A stretch of DNA of 6,253 bases from a bacterium (GCA_030588935.1 JAUUWR010000055.1:1-6253); one strand, 5' to 3'. Shown: positions 1 to 5,295, counted from the stretch's first letter. Numbers and translations: made by a program. Notes: generated by a model from the letters alone, not told the origin.

Positions 1-92
1 CAGATACTAAAAATAATGAAGTTTTATGTTTTGAATATAGGCGTGGTGATAAGCAAGTAACCGCAGAACATTTTATATTTAGAAAAACTTAA
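1..92 (+). CDS. 3' end of an unrecognised protein-coding gene (partial)
   Basis: An open frame enters from the left edge (first full codon at base 3) and reads 29 residues, ending ...EHFIFRKT, before the TAA at 90-92. The composition (mixed Glu, Arg, Lys, Phe, Tyr, with a run like LCFEYRRGDK) looks like real protein rather than random AT-rich sequence. The other forward frames carry early stops: TAA at 8-10 in frame 2 and TAG at 38-40 plus TAA at 58-60 in the remaining frame. No family can be named from so short a tail. Its last codons (AGA AAA ACT TAA) are the first bases of a 19-bp sequence repeated at 422-440. Confidence 0.6.
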   Translation, partial: DTKNNEVLCFEYRRGDKQVTAEHFIFRKT

Positions 93-99
93 ATAATCT
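81..99 (+). repeat. 19-bp direct repeat, copy 1
   Basis: AGAAAAACTTAAATAATCT is identical to 422-440. This copy overlaps the last codons of the upstream gene and runs into the promoter region of the DUF5678 gene. Confidence 0.85.
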
Positions 100-124
100 T
101 TCTATATTCTCAATTAAACAAAAG

Positions 125-132
125 TTTAAATA
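125..132 (+). promoter_or_regulatory. TATA box (TTTAAATA) of the DUF5678 gene
   Basis: TTTAAATA begins 29 nt before the ATG at 154. This spacing puts the expected archaeal transcription start at or next to the start codon, and there is no Shine-Dalgarno sequence between the box and the ATG. The transcript is therefore probably leaderless. The same spacing recurs for three other genes in the window. Confidence 0.6.
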
Positions 133-153
133 ACTTAGATAATTCTTATTAAC

Positions 154-405
154 ATGCCTAAAAAAGATAATTTAGAAAAGAGTGTGGAAGAAGGAAATGA
201 AGGACCCAGAAAGCTTCTTTCAGAAGAAGATGGTAAAAAGTATTGTGGGAAATATGTTGCTGTTGCTTCTTTTAATAGTAAAGAGGTAATTGCATATGGA
301 AAAAATCCAGCAAAAGTTGCCAAAGAAGCCTATAAAAAAGTAAAAGAACCTGTTATATTTTTTGTCCCAGATCCTGACGTAACATATATTTATAATGCAG
401 CATAA
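154..405 (+). CDS. DUF5678 domain-containing small protein
   Basis: This encodes an 83-residue soluble protein with no signal peptide or membrane segment. Residues 1-28 form a charged, low-complexity N-terminal tail (KKDNLEKSVEEGNEG). Residues 29-83 match my recollection of the DUF5678 pattern: a GKYVAV strand (about 32-37), a V-I-A-Y-G-K turn (about 45-50), a Lys/Ala-rich helix (AKVAKEAYKKVK), and the strand EPVIFFVPDPD (about 69-79). The family is common as short stand-alone proteins in archaea and some bacteria and has no established function. The ATG at 154 is chosen because it lies 29 nt from a TATA box and the frame has no better upstream start. The gene stands alone between two copies of a 19-bp repeat. 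The family call comes from pattern memory, and no catalytic residues can be named. Confidence 0.8.
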   Translation: MPKKDNLEKSVEEGNEGPRKLLSEEDGKKYCGKYVAVASFNSKEVIAYGKNPAKVAKEAYKKVKEPVIFFVPDPDVTYIYNAA

Positions 406-410
406 TTACA

Positions 411-420
411 TTCTCTTCTT
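411..420 (+). terminator. possible T-rich terminator after the DUF5678 gene
   Basis: The pyrimidine tract TTCTCTTCTT starts 6 nt after the stop codon. Archaeal termination commonly uses T-rich tracts on the non-template strand without needing a hairpin. The tract also forms half of the palindrome TTCTTAAGAA (416-425). This is only a weak match because the T run is interrupted by C. Confidence 0.3.
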
Positions 421-421
421 A

Positions 422-440
422 AGAAAAACTTAAATAATCT
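422..440 (+). repeat. 19-bp direct repeat, copy 2
   Basis: This is an exact copy of 81-99, located just after the DUF5678 stop codon, 341 bp from copy 1. Downstream of both copies, further pieces recur in the same order: AAACAAAA at 116-123 and 476-483, and TATTAACAT at 147-155 and 490-498. The two intergenic regions may therefore be diverged duplicates. Confidence 0.85.
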
Positions 441-498
441 ATTTCTCCACAATCCCCCATAACCAAAAATCCCTCAAACAAAAACTTTTATTAACATA
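424..498. other. 75-nt G-free, locally C-rich intergenic stretch
   Basis: There is no G on the + strand between G423 and G499, and the stretch includes CCCCC and CCC runs. It lies between the DUF5678 gene and the kinase leader. No ORF or hairpin was seen in it. As RNA it would be largely unstructured because C has no G to pair with. Confidence 0.6.
486..494 (+). promoter_or_regulatory. candidate upstream TATA box of the kinase leader
   Basis: TTTTATTAA, the same sequence as the box proposed for the radical SAM gene on the minus strand. Transcription about 30 nt downstream (near 516) would give a leader containing the Shine-Dalgarno and ATG of the 20-codon upstream ORF. It competes with the stronger-looking box at 509-518. 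Confidence 0.3.
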
Positions 499-508
499 GT
501 TTCTTTGT

Positions 509-518
509 TTTATATAAA
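509..518 (+). promoter_or_regulatory. TATA box (TTTATATAAA) before the PfkB kinase gene
   Basis: This is the best TATA match upstream of the kinase. Projecting about 30 nt downstream puts the transcription start near 539. That excludes the ATG at 531 and leaves about a 50-nt 5' leader containing the hairpin 554-586 and the ribosome binding site. Confidence 0.5.
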
Positions 519-530
519 TAAAGAGGTAAA

Positions 531-593
531 ATGAAAATTAAAAATTTTCAATCATGTAAATTTCATGAAAGGGAGGAAATTTACATAAAATGA
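531..593 (+). CDS. 20-codon upstream ORF overlapping the kinase start (ATGA)
   Basis: The frame runs from ATG 531 to TGA 591-593 and encodes a 20-residue Lys/Glu-rich peptide beginning MKIKNFQSCK. A purine-rich GAGGT (523-527) sits 3 nt before its ATG, in a context (AATAAAGAGG) also found before the gene at 6149. Its stop overlaps the kinase ATG as ATGA, the usual geometry for translational coupling. The hairpin 554-586 lies wholly inside it, so ribosomes translating it would open that hairpin. The peptide shows no domain, so a leader peptide is more likely than a functional product. It is translated only if transcription starts upstream of 531, which the TATA at 486-494 would allow and the one at 509-518 would not. 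Confidence 0.35.
   Translation: MKIKNFQSCKFHEREEIYIK
554..586 (+). promoter_or_regulatory. 11-bp hairpin with the kinase Shine-Dalgarno in its loop
   Basis: Perfect inverted arms ATGTAAATTTC (554-564) and GAAATTTACAT (576-586) enclose the 11-nt loop ATGAAAGGGAG. The ribosome binding site GGGAGG (571-576) occupies the 3' side of the loop, its last G being the first base of the arm. The kinase ATG is only 3 nt past the stem. The hairpin could control ribosome access in the mRNA. Alternatively, because the half-site centres are 22 bp apart (two helical turns), it could be a DNA operator for a dimeric repressor. Confidence 0.65.
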
Positions 594-1483
594 AGTTTGA
601 TGTAATTACTTTTGGATCAGCAGTTGTAGATGTGTTTGTAAATACTGATATAGCAGAAAGAGGAAGATTTATTGCTTATCCTGTCGGCTCTAAGATTTTA
701 CTTAAAAATCTAAGGTTTGATATTGGTGGTGGAGGCACAAACACAGCAGTTGCTTTTTCTCGTCTTGGCTTGAAGACAGGTTTTATTGGCAAGATTGGAG
801 ATGATAATGATGGAGAAGAAATTTTGTCTGTATTAAAAAAAGAAAATATAAAGTTTTTAGGAAAAATACAGAAAGGAGCAATTAGCGGATATTCAATAAT
901 TTTAGACAGTAAAGAAAAAAGCAGGACTATTTTAACATATAAGGGGATTAATGATAATTTAAGTTTAAATGAAATTAAAAAATTTAAAACTAAGTGGCTT
1001 TATTTGTCTTCTTTATTAGGAAAAAGCTTAGCCACACAAATAAAACTTGTGAAATTATTAAAAAAGAAAGGCGCTAAAATAGCTTTTAATCCTAGTTCTT
1101 ATCTGATTAAAAAACAGAATTTATCTGGGATATTAAGATTATGTGATATTCTTATTTTAAATAAAGAAGAAGCAAGATTATTAACAAAAGAAAAAGATTC
1201 TCTTTTCGGGTTGAATAAACTTGGCCCTAAAATTGTGGTTATTACTGATAAAAATAAAATGATAAGTTGTTATGATGGTGCAAGAAAGTATTATCTTAAG
1301 CCCAATAAAGTAAAAGTGGTTGAAAGAACAGGTGCAGGAGATGCTTTTGCTTCTGGTTTTGTTGCTGGACAAATTGCTGGCAAGAATATCATGGAGAGTT
1401 TAAGATTGGGGTTGAGAGAAAGTGAGAGTGTTATTAAATATTTTGGGGCTAAAAATAAATTGTTGAGGATGAGGTTGAAATGA
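590..1483 (+). CDS. PfkB/ribokinase-family carbohydrate or nucleoside kinase
   Basis: This 297-residue cytoplasmic kinase transfers phosphate from a nucleotide to a sugar or nucleoside hydroxyl. The N-terminal strand DVITFGSAVVDVFV (4-17) carries the substrate-side Asp14. The first PfkB signature is the Gly-rich GGGGTNTAVA (46-55) continuing to GKIGDDNDG. NKEEA (191-195) is the usual Asn/Glu motif of the nucleotide region. The second signature RTGAGDAFASG (246-256) contains the anion hole GAGD and the predicted catalytic base Asp251. Length is normal for the family. The ATG at 590 is preferred because the conserved N-terminal strand starts there and GGGAGG lies upstream. The spacer to that site is long (13 nt) unless the hairpin 554-586 forms. 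The true substrate (ribose, fructose 6-phosphate, nucleoside or other) cannot be decided here. The gene ends in tandem TGA TGA and converges on the radical SAM gene, 20 bp away. Confidence 0.9.
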   Translation: MKFDVITFGSAVVDVFVNTDIAERGRFIAYPVGSKILLKNLRFDIGGGGTNTAVAFSRLGLKTGFIGKIGDDNDGEEILSVLKKENIKFLGKIQKGAISGYSIILDSKEKSRTILTYKGINDNLSLNEIKKFKTKWLYLSSLLGKSLATQIKLVKLLKKKGAKIAFNPSSYLIKKQNLSGILRLCDILILNKEEARLLTKEKDSLFGLNKLGPKIVVITDKNKMISCYDGARKYYLKPNKVKVVERTGAGDAFASGFVAGQIAGKNIMESLRLGLRESESVIKYFGAKNKLLRMRLK

Positions 1484-1503
1484 TGAAATAGTAAAAATGA
1501 TAC

Positions 1504-2739
1504 TTAATTTATTGTATCTTTTACATCTGGATATTCAACCCAATTATTTTTCCAATTTCTGAATTTAACAATTGGATTTCCCTCTGAATTTTGAGTGTAT
1601 TGAAATTCAGGAGTTCCATTTAATTCTAAAGGAACAGTCTTTTTTCCATCATAATGCACAATTATGTATTCTGGCAGAGCCACATGTGATTTGGTTCTCC
1701 AAAGAGGTTTTAATAATTTAATTCCATCTCTGACTGAAACTCTTTGCTTATCTCCAAAAGGAGTGTGTGGCATCGAATGCAATAAATAATAAGGTTTAAT
1801 GTTCATCCCATATGCTTTACTAAATAGTTCCCATAAAGTTTTTGTATTATCATTTATACCTTTAAGCAATGGAGTATGTAATACGAGAAGAGGAGCATAT
1901 CTTCCAGCACCTTCTTTTATTCTTCCAACAGCTTCTTCAAATTCAGGAGTTAATTCAGAAGGATGTGCTACATTTAAAGCAATTTCATTTATTCTATATT
2001 TTTTTATTATATTCACTAAATTATCAGTTATTCTAAATGGATTTATAGTCAAGGCTCTTATGTGCATTCTCTTAAACTTAATTTTAGGTTTTTCATCTTT
2101 CCCTTTTATTTCAGAAATATCTTTAAGCATATTTTCAAGTTTAGAATCTGAATTAAGTAATGGTTCTCCTCCACTAAAAATTACTTCTTCAACTTTTGGA
2201 TGTTTTCTTATGTAATCTAGTGATTTTTCCCAATTTCCATAAGAGAATTTTTTTCTTTCCTGAGGATTTTTTTCTAAAGTTCCTAATGCTTCAAAACAAA
2301 AACTACAATATCCTAAACATTCTCTGAATCTTATTAAAACCCTATTATCATATTTATGGTGTAATATCTTTGTTGGGAATTCTTCAGGATTTTCCCAGTT
2401 ATCTGTTCCATCATAAGCATCATGACCTTTTGTGTAAAGTTTTCCCTGTGGGAAAAATTGCCTAAACCACGGATTTTTTAGGATTTTTTCTTTAGAAATA
2501 TCTTTTGGGATTTGATATAAAACATATGGGGTTATTTGAAATTTGATTCTATCTCCAGATTCTTTGTAAAGATTTTGAAAAAAACCAGAGTCGATATTAA
2601 TAAAATAACTTTCCAATAATCTAACATCTTTAGTAGCATTTTTTTGCTGCCATTTCCAATCAGACCACATTTTATCTATGTTTCTTCCTACATCTACTGC
2701 TATCATTTCAAGTTGACTTTTAGTTGGTTGATTTGTCAT
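1504..2739 (-). CDS. KamA-like (lysine 2,3-aminomutase family) radical SAM protein, substrate unknown
   Basis: This 411-residue protein has the radical SAM cluster motif CX3CX2C at Cys141, Cys145 and Cys148 (CLGYCSFC), which ligates a 4Fe-4S cluster for SAM cleavage. SGGEPL (189-194) is the SAM-contacting GGE motif. HTPLLKGIND (288-297) and KPYYLLHS (315-322) align with the KamA barrel segments I remember as LLRGVND and PYYxYQ. A Lys pair (366-367, GKKTVPL) aligns with the PLP-binding Lys. From memory of the clostridial enzyme, the substrate residues are not kept: Arg134 aligns with Glu150, Asp293 with Met323, and Asp330 with about Val361. Lysine is therefore unlikely to be the substrate. Length fits the family. 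The start is set by a TATA box 30 nt upstream. The gene is transcribed divergently from an Lrp-type regulator, its likely controller. Confidence 0.85.
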   Translation of the reverse strand: MTNQPTKSQLEMIAVDVGRNIDKMWSDWKWQQKNATKDVRLLESYFINIDSGFFQNLYKESGDRIKFQITPYVLYQIPKDISKEKILKNPWFRQFFPQGKLYTKGHDAYDGTDNWENPEEFPTKILHHKYDNRVLIRFRECLGYCSFCFEALGTLEKNPQERKKFSYGNWEKSLDYIRKHPKVEEVIFSGGEPLLNSDSKLENMLKDISEIKGKDEKPKIKFKRMHIRALTINPFRITDNLVNIIKKYRINEIALNVAHPSELTPEFEEAVGRIKEGAGRYAPLLVLHTPLLKGINDNTKTLWELFSKAYGMNIKPYYLLHSMPHTPFGDKQRVSVRDGIKLLKPLWRTKSHVALPEYIIVHYDGKKTVPLELNGTPEFQYTQNSEGNPIVKFRNWKNNWVEYPDVKDTIN

Positions 2740-2760
2740 AACTATTCAGTAGGTATTACA

Positions 2761-2769
2761 TTAATAAAA
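2761..2769 (-). promoter_or_regulatory. TATA box of the radical SAM gene (minus strand TTTTATTAA)
   Basis: Read on the minus strand, TTTTATTAA starts 30 nt before the ATG at 2739, with no Shine-Dalgarno between. This indicates a leaderless transcript. It is a weaker TATA match than the one for the divergent regulator. Confidence 0.45.
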
Positions 2770-2785
2770 CCTTTTATCTTATTTT

Positions 2786-2799
2786 TTGCATAATGGCAA
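2786..2799. promoter_or_regulatory. imperfect palindrome in the divergent promoter region
   Basis: TTGC-ataatg-GCAA has 4-bp arms separated by 6 bp. It abuts the TATA box of the regulator on the side where the BRE would be. It is a candidate operator for autoregulation by the adjacent Lrp-type protein, but the arms are short and it is a single copy. Confidence 0.2.
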
Positions 2800-2801
2800 G
2801 A

Positions 2802-2809
2802 TTTAAATA
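2802..2809 (+). promoter_or_regulatory. TATA box (TTTAAATA) of the Lrp/AsnC regulator
   Basis: The box begins 31 nt before the ATG at 2833, with the purine-rich GGCAAG just upstream as a possible BRE. No Shine-Dalgarno is present, so the transcript is probably leaderless. Confidence 0.6.
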
Positions 2810-2832
2810 CTATTACTTCCCTATAGCAAAAT

Positions 2833-3813
2833 ATGGAAACAATAAAATTATCTTTAAAGGACAAAAGAATTTTAGCTTTATTAGATAAAGAGTCTAACTT
2901 ATCTTATTCAAAAATAGCAAAAAAAGTAGGTATTAGCAGACAGGTTGCTGAATATAGGATTCGTAAATTACTTTCTCAGAAAACTATTTATGCTTTTTAT
3001 ACACTAATAGATGTTGGCAAACTTGGTTATTCTTCTTTTAGAGTCCATTTAAGAGTTAAAAATGTTAGCCAAGAAACCTACTCTAAGTTTGCAGAAAAAT
3101 TGTTTAGAGAATATCCCACTTTTTGGGTCGGTTTTGTATCTGGAAGTTTTGATATTATAATGGATATTTTTGCTAGAAACTTTAATGAATTTGAAAAAAT
3201 ATTAAGAGAAATACTAAGAAAAAACAAAAATATAGTTCAGAGTTATGATGTTTTAGCTATATTAGAATTGGATTTATATGATTATGGATACTTTCTAGAA
3301 AAAAATACTAATAGAAACAAAGTAGTTGTTCACAAAAATGAAGATTTAGTTAAATTAGATGATAAGGATAAAAAAATATTAAAAATTATTAAACTTAATT
3401 CAAGAATTCCTTATGAAGAAATAAGTAAAAAAGTGAAATTAAGCAGAAATGCTGTAAAGCAGAGAATTAAAAAATTAGAGGAAAAGAAGATTATAGCGGG
3501 TTATAAGATTCTTGTTAATTTTAATCATTTTGATAATCAATCTTTTAAGATATTTATAAAATATAATAATTCAAAAATAGAACAAGAAAAAGCTCTTTTA
3601 GAAGAAGTGAGACAAACCCCTGGAATTTTGGATATACTTAAATTTATAGGTAAATGGAATTTGGATATTGAAATTCAGATAAAGGATAGCAGAGAATTAC
3701 AACGATTTATTATTGGTCTGCGTGATAAGTATGGTATAATAGAAGATTATGAGATAGTAAGAATGATTGATGATTATGGGATTGATTTTTATCCTACTAG
3801 AATAAATGAGTAA
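2833..3813 (+). CDS. Tandem Lrp/AsnC-family transcriptional regulator (two HTH-RAM units)
   Basis: This 326-residue DNA-binding protein is built from two Lrp/AsnC units in one chain, about twice the usual 150 residues. Unit 1 has an AsnC-type winged helix (about 7-57, with SYSKIAKKVGISRQVAEYRIRK as positions 24-45) and a RAM-like ligand/oligomer domain (about 65-150, with GSFDIIMDIFA at 104-114). A linker of charged residues (about 155-173) follows. Unit 2 repeats the plan: winged helix at about 174-226 (LDDKDKKILKII, then EEISKKVKLSRNAVKQRIKK) and a RAM-like domain at about 230-315 (GKWNLDIEIQI at 273-283). Family members sense amino acids or other small ligands and bind as dimers or octamers. 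Fusion may give one chain a built-in pseudo-dimer. The gene is divergent from the KamA-like enzyme and lies just upstream of the aldolase gene. Its targets and ligand are not visible. Confidence 0.9.
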   Translation: METIKLSLKDKRILALLDKESNLSYSKIAKKVGISRQVAEYRIRKLLSQKTIYAFYTLIDVGKLGYSSFRVHLRVKNVSQETYSKFAEKLFREYPTFWVGFVSGSFDIIMDIFARNFNEFEKILREILRKNKNIVQSYDVLAILELDLYDYGYFLEKNTNRNKVVVHKNEDLVKLDDKDKKILKIIKLNSRIPYEEISKKVKLSRNAVKQRIKKLEEKKIIAGYKILVNFNHFDNQSFKIFIKYNNSKIEQEKALLEEVRQTPGILDILKFIGKWNLDIEIQIKDSRELQRFIIGLRDKYGIIEDYEIVRMIDDYGIDFYPTRINE

Positions 3814-3814
3814 A

Positions 3815-3822
3815 TTTATAAG
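3815..3822 (+). promoter_or_regulatory. TATA box (TTTATAAG) of the aldolase-isomerase operon
   Basis: It lies directly after the regulator stop codon, 41 nt before the aldolase ATG. The expected start near 3845 leaves an 11-nt leader carrying AGGT (3849-3852). The aldolase can therefore be transcribed independently of the regulator. Confidence 0.5.
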
Positions 3823-3855
3823 ATAGTTTATGTTTAATATATAACAAAAGGTAAA

Positions 3856-4605
3856 ATGATAAACCTTAAAAAAATAACTAAAAAAGGCAAGGCTTTATTC
3901 TTAGCTTATGACCAAGGATTAGAACATGGACCTAGTGATTTTAATGATAAAAATGTTGATCCTAATTATATTATAGAGATTGCTAAAAAAGGGGGTTATA
4001 CTGGGGTTGTTTTTCAAAAAGGAATTGCAGAAAAATATAAATCTGAGATTAAAAAAAGCAAGGTCTCTCTTATTTTGAAATTAAATGGCAAGACAAATCT
4101 TGTAAAAGGAGATCCTATTTCAAGACAATTATGTACAGTAAAAGAAGCAATTAAATTAGGAGCAGGTGCTGTTGGTTATACAATTTATATTGGAAGCAAG
4201 CACGAAAGTATAATGTTTAAAGAATTTGAAAATATACAAAGAGAGGCGCGTAAAAAAGGTTTGCCTGTGATTGCGTGGATTTATCCTCGAGGAAAATCAA
4301 TTAAAAGTAAGTCAAGCAGAGAACTAATGGCTTATGCTGCCCGAACAGGGCTTGAGATAGGAGCAGATATTATTAAAATAAAATATAATGGGAAAATTGC
4401 TGATTTAAAATGGGCTGTTAAAAATGCAGGCAAGACAAGGGTGATTATTGCTGGCGGGGTGAAAAAAAATGAGAGAGAGTTACTTCGGCAAGTGAGGGAG
4501 ATTGTTGATGCTGGAGCAATTGGTCTTGCTATTGGAAGAAATATATGGCAGAATAAAAAACCTTTGGAAATTACTAAGAAAATTAAGAAGGTGATTTGGG
4601 GATGA
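3856..4605 (+). CDS. Archaeal-type class I fructose-bisphosphate aldolase
   Basis: This cytoplasmic (beta/alpha)8 enzyme of the DhnA/FbaB-like family reversibly splits fructose 1,6-bisphosphate into dihydroxyacetone phosphate and glyceraldehyde 3-phosphate through a Schiff base. Its 249 residues are slightly shorter than the usual 260-280. Visible motifs are DQGLEHGP (19-26) with the catalytic Asp19, IAWIYPRG (139-146) with Trp141 and Tyr143, DIIKIKY (171-177) with the expected Schiff-base Lys174, and the phosphate-binding AGGVKK (199-204) and AIGRNIW (225-231). The Trp-to-Lys spacing of 33 equals that of the Thermoproteus tenax enzyme as I remember it. The start is fixed by AGGT 3 nt upstream. 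The isomerase gene follows after 4 nt, which strongly suggests a bicistronic transcript for consecutive glycolytic/gluconeogenic steps. Related 2-amino-3,7-dideoxy-heptulosonate synthases share the fold, but the isomerase neighbour favours the aldolase. Confidence 0.9.
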   Translation: MINLKKITKKGKALFLAYDQGLEHGPSDFNDKNVDPNYIIEIAKKGGYTGVVFQKGIAEKYKSEIKKSKVSLILKLNGKTNLVKGDPISRQLCTVKEAIKLGAGAVGYTIYIGSKHESIMFKEFENIQREARKKGLPVIAWIYPRGKSIKSKSSRELMAYAARTGLEIGADIIKIKYNGKIADLKWAVKNAGKTRVIIAGGVKKNERELLRQVREIVDAGAIGLAIGRNIWQNKKPLEITKKIKKVIWG

Positions 4606-4609
4606 CAAA

Positions 4610-5236
4610 ATGAAACCTCTAATTGTCATAAACTTTAAAACTTACAAGCAAGGTAAGGCTGCTGTTAAGTTGGCTAAAATTATTGAAAAAGTTAGCAGGA
4701 ATATAATTATTGGTGTTCAAGCATCTGATATTTATGAAATTGCAAAAGCTACTAAACTGAAAGTTTATGCTCAACATGTTGACTGGCAAAAGCCAGGCAG
4801 ACATACTGGCTTTATTCTTCCAGAGGCTGTTAAAAAAGATAAGTCTGCTGGTAGTTTCTTAAATCATTCTGAACATAAATTAAGTCCCCGTATTTTGAGA
4901 AAGACAATTGAGAGATGCAAGAAAATAGGGCTTAAAACAATGGTTTTTGCTTCTTCGTTGGGGGAAGCTAAGAGGATTCAAAGATTAAAACCAGATTATC
5001 TTATTATTGAGCCTCCTGAACTTGTAAGTGGTAGAGTATCTGTTTCTAAAGCAAAGCCTGAGTTAATTGAGAAAATTGCTAAAAAATTAAAAACAAGGTT
5101 TTTAGTTGGTGCAGGAATTCATACAAGCGAGGATATTAAAAAAGCGCTTGAGTTAGGGGCAGGTGGAATAGCTATTTCATCTGCAATAACTAAAGCAAAA
5201 AAACCTGGAAGGAAATTGAGAGAATTGTTAATTTAG
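4610..5236 (+). CDS. tpiA: Triosephosphate isomerase, short archaeal type
   Basis: This enzyme interconverts dihydroxyacetone phosphate and glyceraldehyde 3-phosphate, using the products of the aldolase encoded immediately upstream. Its 208 residues put it below the 220-230 typical of archaeal tetrameric isomerases (bacterial forms are about 250). Substrate residues Asn8 and Lys10 lie in INFKTY. AQHVD (54-58) and GRHTGFILPEA (63-73) are archaeal-type conserved blocks. Catalytic His86 is in NHSEH and catalytic Glu134 in EPPELV (134-139). VGAGIHT (166-172) and AISSAITKAK form the phosphate-binding end. The ATG at 4610 lies 4 nt after the aldolase TGA. G-rich sequence within the aldolase tail (GGTGAT at 4590-4595, GGGG at 4598-4601) could serve the ribosome. 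The last three codons and the TAG lie within a 15-bp sequence (5228-5242) nearly repeated at 5479-5493, at the edge of a possible inserted element. The protein looks complete, so it was not disrupted. Confidence 0.95.
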   Translation: MKPLIVINFKTYKQGKAAVKLAKIIEKVSRNIIIGVQASDIYEIAKATKLKVYAQHVDWQKPGRHTGFILPEAVKKDKSAGSFLNHSEHKLSPRILRKTIERCKKIGLKTMVFASSLGEAKRIQRLKPDYLIIEPPELVSGRVSVSKAKPELIEKIAKKLKTRFLVGAGIHTSEDIKKALELGAGGIAISSAITKAKKPGRKLRELLI

Positions 5237-5242
5237 CTTTGA
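5228..5242 (+). repeat. flanking direct repeat, left copy
   Basis: TTAATTTAGCTTTGA matches 5479-5493 (TTAATTTAACTTTGA) at 14 of 15 positions. This copy contains the final Leu and Ile codons and the TAG stop of the isomerase gene. The two copies bracket the 235-bp inverted-repeat segment. Confidence 0.6.
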
Positions 5243-5243
5243 A

Positions 5244-5266
5244 TGTATACCCTGATGACATATGTC
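5244..5266 (+). repeat. left terminal inverted repeat
   Basis: It pairs with 5456-5478 at 16/23 positions. It contains the perfect palindrome GACATATGTC (5257-5266). With CCCT (5250-5253) and AGGG (5270-5273) around it, it can fold into a nested stem with a symmetrical GAT/GAT internal loop. Confidence 0.5.
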
Positions 5267-5295
5267 GATAGGGCAAACTGAAAATTAGTTTTTAT

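Noticed and set aside
1484..1503. Shared bidirectional terminator between the convergent kinase and radical SAM genes.
   Set aside because: Only 20 bp lie between the stops, with no inverted repeat and no long T run on either strand.
1799..2215. A 138-codon open frame on the + strand opposite the radical SAM gene.
   Set aside because: It lies wholly within a well-supported gene on the other strand, its translation is Ser/Phe/Ile-rich as expected for an antisense shadow, and it has no promoter or ribosome site.
5252..5281. Possible C/D box small RNA: TGATGA (5253-5258) followed by CTGA (5278-5281).
   Set aside because: The boxes are only 19 nt apart with no internal D'/C' pair and no flanking terminal stem. 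The TGATGA is explained by the palindrome in the left inverted repeat.
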